Source: Trueperaceae bacterium (lineage in GTDB: Bacteria; Deinococcota; Deinococci; Deinococcales; Trueperaceae). Taken from it: a stretch of DNA of 7,740 bases. The notes under the pieces are model-generated. The model was not told the DNA's origin and made no database searches. It worked only from the letters and a program-made list of their open reading frames with translations. Below are positions 5,583 through 7,740 of the stretch, one piece after another. Position 1 is the stretch's first letter; each line of letters begins with the position of its first letter. Location of the stretch: the NCBI GenBank assembly GCA_029210865.1, contig JARGGE010000121.1, positions 1-7,740 on the forward strand. The letters are read 5' to 3'. The translations under genes and the position numbers were made by a program.

Positions 5583-7740
5583 TCAGCGCTCGCCGTACCC
5601 CACGTCCTGGAGCGCGTCGCGCGCGCCGAGTAGCGCCCCGAGGGTCGCGGCGCGCAGGTGCACGGGGTCGCCGATCCGTGCGCGCGCCGCGGTCGTCAGC
5701 AGCCCCGCCAGCGCGGCGCGCGCCGGCGCCACCACGTCGGCCTCCACGAGCGCCGCGTCGACGTCGCGCACGAAGGCGAAGCGGGTCCAGGCGTCGCCCT
5801 CCGCCGGCAGCCCGCTGCTCGGGTCCCAGAACGGGTCGCTGCAGTCGAACGCGGCGAGCGCCCCGTGCACGAGGCCCGACGCCATCCAGTAGAGGTCGGC
5901 GTCGACCCCGACGAGCGCTTCGTCGCCGCGGACGCGCGCGTCGAGCGCGTCCAGCTCGGCGAAGGCCGGCTCCGTTCCGGCCGCGGCGTCGAGCAGGTCC
6001 ACGAGCCGCGCGAGGTGGTCGCGCACCGGCACGGCGACGTCGAGGAGCGGCAGGGTCGTGGCGGGGTCGATCGGGAACGCGCCCCCGTCGAGGCCCAGCG
6101 CGCGCTCGAGGTCACCGACGCGGCCGTTGAGCAGGAGGTCGAGCTCCTGCCAGCTCGGCAGGGCGGCGAGCGTCTCGAAGGCCTCGTCGAGGTCGTACCA
6201 GAAGCCGTCGATCGCCGCGGGGCACGTCGGGACCCCAGGGTACTCGGCCGGTCCACCGTCGCGACCGGCGCACGGCACCAGCAGGACGCTCGACTGGCCG
6301 GTCCGACCGTCGGCCTCGACCCGCAACCACGTCCGCAGGGAACGCCATCCACCCGAGCCGTCGGCGAAGTCGTCGTCGCCCACCTCGAAGGCGAGCGGCG
6401 TCGTCCCCTGGACGAGCGCCGTGTCGGCCAGGTTCCGCCACGACGCGGTCGCGCCCGGCAGGCCGTCCGCGCCACAGCGCCGCTGGCTGGCGTAGCCACG
6501 CAGCGTGTACGGCGGCACCTGGAGCGAAGCCGCGTCGATCTCGAGGTGGTGCCCCGGACGCGGCGGCGCCACGATCACGGCCCGCAGCGGGCCGTCGGCG
6601 CGCCCGACGAGCGGCACCGTCCGCAGGTCGCGCAGGTTGGCGTAGTCGGTCGTGACCGACAGCGAGTCGACGAGCGCCTCGATCTCCAGCGTGCCCGTGC
6701 AGTACGGGTCCGCGGCCCGGAACGCGAGCATCTCGCCGGACGCGCTCGCGAACGCCCACTGGAGCGTCCGCTGGCCAGGGACGAAGTAGGTGGCGAGCGA
6801 TTCGATCGGCAGCGCGGCGACCCGCGGGTCCGGGGTGGTGATCCGCGCGCGCAGCGGCACCGGATCCTGCGCGGCGCGCGGCTCGCGGTCGGCCGGCTCC
6901 TCGATCACGACGGTCGGCCGCAGCCGGACCTCGAGGCGATAGCCGAGGTGCGCCTGGATGACGTCGGGCTCGGTGTTCGCGACCAGGACGAAGACGGTGG
7001 TGGCGGTGCCGCTGGCCCCGGGTGGGACGTCCACCACGATCCGGTCGATGTCGATGTCGGTGATGGCCGCGCACGGCACCGTCCCCGACGCGCCCGGCCC
7101 GCTCGCGTACGCCCGCGTGCGCAGGACGCCGGTACGGTCGGGCACGACCCGGATCTCGGCCTGGTACGCCACGTCGGCATCGGCGGCGACCACCAGTTCG
7201 TGGCGGTGGGTGGTGAGGCTGGGGAGCACGCCGGTCGCGAGGCCGTCCGAGGCGTTCGGGGTGAAGCTCAGGGTCCGCGCGTCGGCGACGCCGGCGACCG
7301 GACCGCAGGCGGCCGCCGCCACGGGCGAGTCGTTCATCGCCTGGTGGCGCACCCACCGCCAGTACATCTCGGCCAGCCCGCCCCCGACCCCCAGGCTCTC
7401 GCGCAGGGAGGCGTCTTCGTCGTACGCGCGGCCGCCGCGCGTGAAGACGAAGCGCAGGTACTCGAGGCCGCGTCCGAGCTGATCGCCCGCGAACACGAAG
7501 AAGTCCTGCGCCTGGTACTGGGGCAGGCTCGCCCCGTCCTCGGCGGTGAGGGGGACGTCGATCGCGCGCGCGCCGCGGGACGCGTCGCGCGCCATGGTGC
7601 CGAGCGAACCCTCCGACGCGACGGCGGTCCCCTCGATCACCCAGAGGTCGATCCCCCGGGTGAAGCTGGCGACCGGCGCGTACGCGAACTGGGTGACGTG
7701 CAAGTACTCGTGGCGCGTGGTGTCCACGGCTCGGCCGTTC
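5583..7740 (-). CDS. Large HExxH zinc metallopeptidase-like protein with Ig-like repeats, N-terminus cut by window
   Basis: The minus-strand frame is open to the right edge, so the N-terminus (including any signal peptide) is missing; 718 codons are visible. The first visible residues include HEYLHVTQF (HExxH at 7698-7712), and 21 residues later comes WVIEGTAVASE, whose first Glu (codon 7632-7634) fits the third zinc ligand of a gluzincin. This resembles bacterial secreted peptidases with HExxH...W.EG, such as hyicolysin-like (M30) proteins, but I cannot name the family. The peptidase part seems to end near 7340. After it come beta-rich segments, then two stretches that read like Ig-type modules (about 6912-6640 and 6590-6270; the first opens VVIEEPADRE and contains an LQWAF strand). 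A helical C-terminal region of about 210 residues (6215 to the stop) begins near AAIDGFWYDLDEAFE. Seven Cys are spread over the visible part, compatible with an exported protein. Function and substrate are unknown. The apparent GTG start at 7727 is internal. Confidence 0.8.
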   Translation of the reverse strand, partial: NGRAVDTTRHEYLHVTQFAYAPVASFTRGIDLWVIEGTAVASEGSLGTMARDASRGARAIDVPLTAEDGASLPQYQAQDFFVFAGDQLGRGLEYLRFVFTRGGRAYDEDASLRESLGVGGGLAEMYWRWVRHQAMNDSPVAAAACGPVAGVADARTLSFTPNASDGLATGVLPSLTTHRHELVVAADADVAYQAEIRVVPDRTGVLRTRAYASGPGASGTVPCAAITDIDIDRIVVDVPPGASGTATTVFVLVANTEPDVIQAHLGYRLEVRLRPTVVIEEPADREPRAAQDPVPLRARITTPDPRVAALPIESLATYFVPGQRTLQWAFASASGEMLAFRAADPYCTGTLEIEALVDSLSVTTDYANLRDLRTVPLVGRADGPLRAVIVAPPRPGHHLEIDAASLQVPPYTLRGYASQRRCGADGLPGATASWRNLADTALVQGTTPLAFEVGDDDFADGSGGWRSLRTWLRVEADGRTGQSSVLLVPCAGRDGGPAEYPGVPTCPAAIDGFWYDLDEAFETLAALPSWQELDLLLNGRVGDLERALGLDGGAFPIDPATTLPLLDVAVPVRDHLARLVDLLDAAAGTEPAFAELDALDARVRGDEALVGVDADLYWMASGLVHGALAAFDCSDPFWDPSSGLPAEGDAWTRFAFVRDVDAALVEADVVAPARAALAGLLTTAARARIGDPVHLRAATLGALLGARDALQDVGYGER

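Noticed and set aside
5570..5591. Hairpin (GAGCGC / GCGCTC, 10-nt loop) between the convergent 5209 gene and the peptidase gene, as a terminator
   Set aside because: Only a 6-bp stem, overlapping the ends of both coding regions, with no U-tract. It is too weak to call in DNA of this GC content.
1..7740. tRNA, rRNA, CRISPR array, insertion sequence, prophage or defence cassette
   Set aside because: No regularly spaced repeats, transposase or integrase motifs, or RNA gene signatures were seen; coding density and composition are uniform.

Overview
The window comes from a very GC-rich bacterial chromosome. It reads as ordinary core metabolism for most of its length, plus one large secreted-type peptidase. 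The gene order (prepilin peptidase, then argF-argC-argJ) and promoters that place a TANNNT -10 box only 7-8 nt before an ATG with no Shine-Dalgarno sequence both fit the Deinococcota (Deinococcus-Thermus-Truepera), my best guess. This rests on recalled gene order and promoter style, not on a marker gene. All seven genes whose ends are visible stop with TGA.

Layout. Bases 1-461 hold the C-terminal part of a type IV prepilin peptidase, cut by the window edge. Its stop codon lies inside the probable promoter of argF (476-1417). argC (1419-2495) follows after one base, and argJ (2492-3640) overlaps argC by ATGA, so the three form a tightly coupled arginine operon. Its enzymes are ornithine carbamoyltransferase, N-acetyl-glutamyl-phosphate reductase, and the acetyl-recycling ornithine/glutamate N-acetyltransferase. 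argB, argD, argG and argH are not here. A 40-nt near-perfect palindrome fills almost all of the 46-bp gap to the convergent lpd gene (3687-5075, minus strand), which encodes dihydrolipoyl dehydrogenase (E3). The 133-bp spacer upstream of lpd (5076-5208) carries a G-quadruplex-type motif and two back-to-back candidate promoters. One serves lpd, which has a Shine-Dalgarno sequence. The other serves a 120-aa unknown protein (5209-5571, plus strand), which looks leaderless. From 5583 to the right edge, on the minus strand, lies most of a large protein (at least 718 aa) with an HExxH...E zinc peptidase signature, a beta/Ig-like middle and a helical C-terminus.

No RNA genes, CRISPR arrays, insertion sequences or phage genes were seen. 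I do not see a clear new multi-gene system. The points most worth a second look are: an ArgF in which the catalytic Cys of the HCLP motif is replaced by Asp; two genes sharing an identical leaderless-start block; the palindrome and the G-rich motif flanking lpd; and the poorly classified metallopeptidase.
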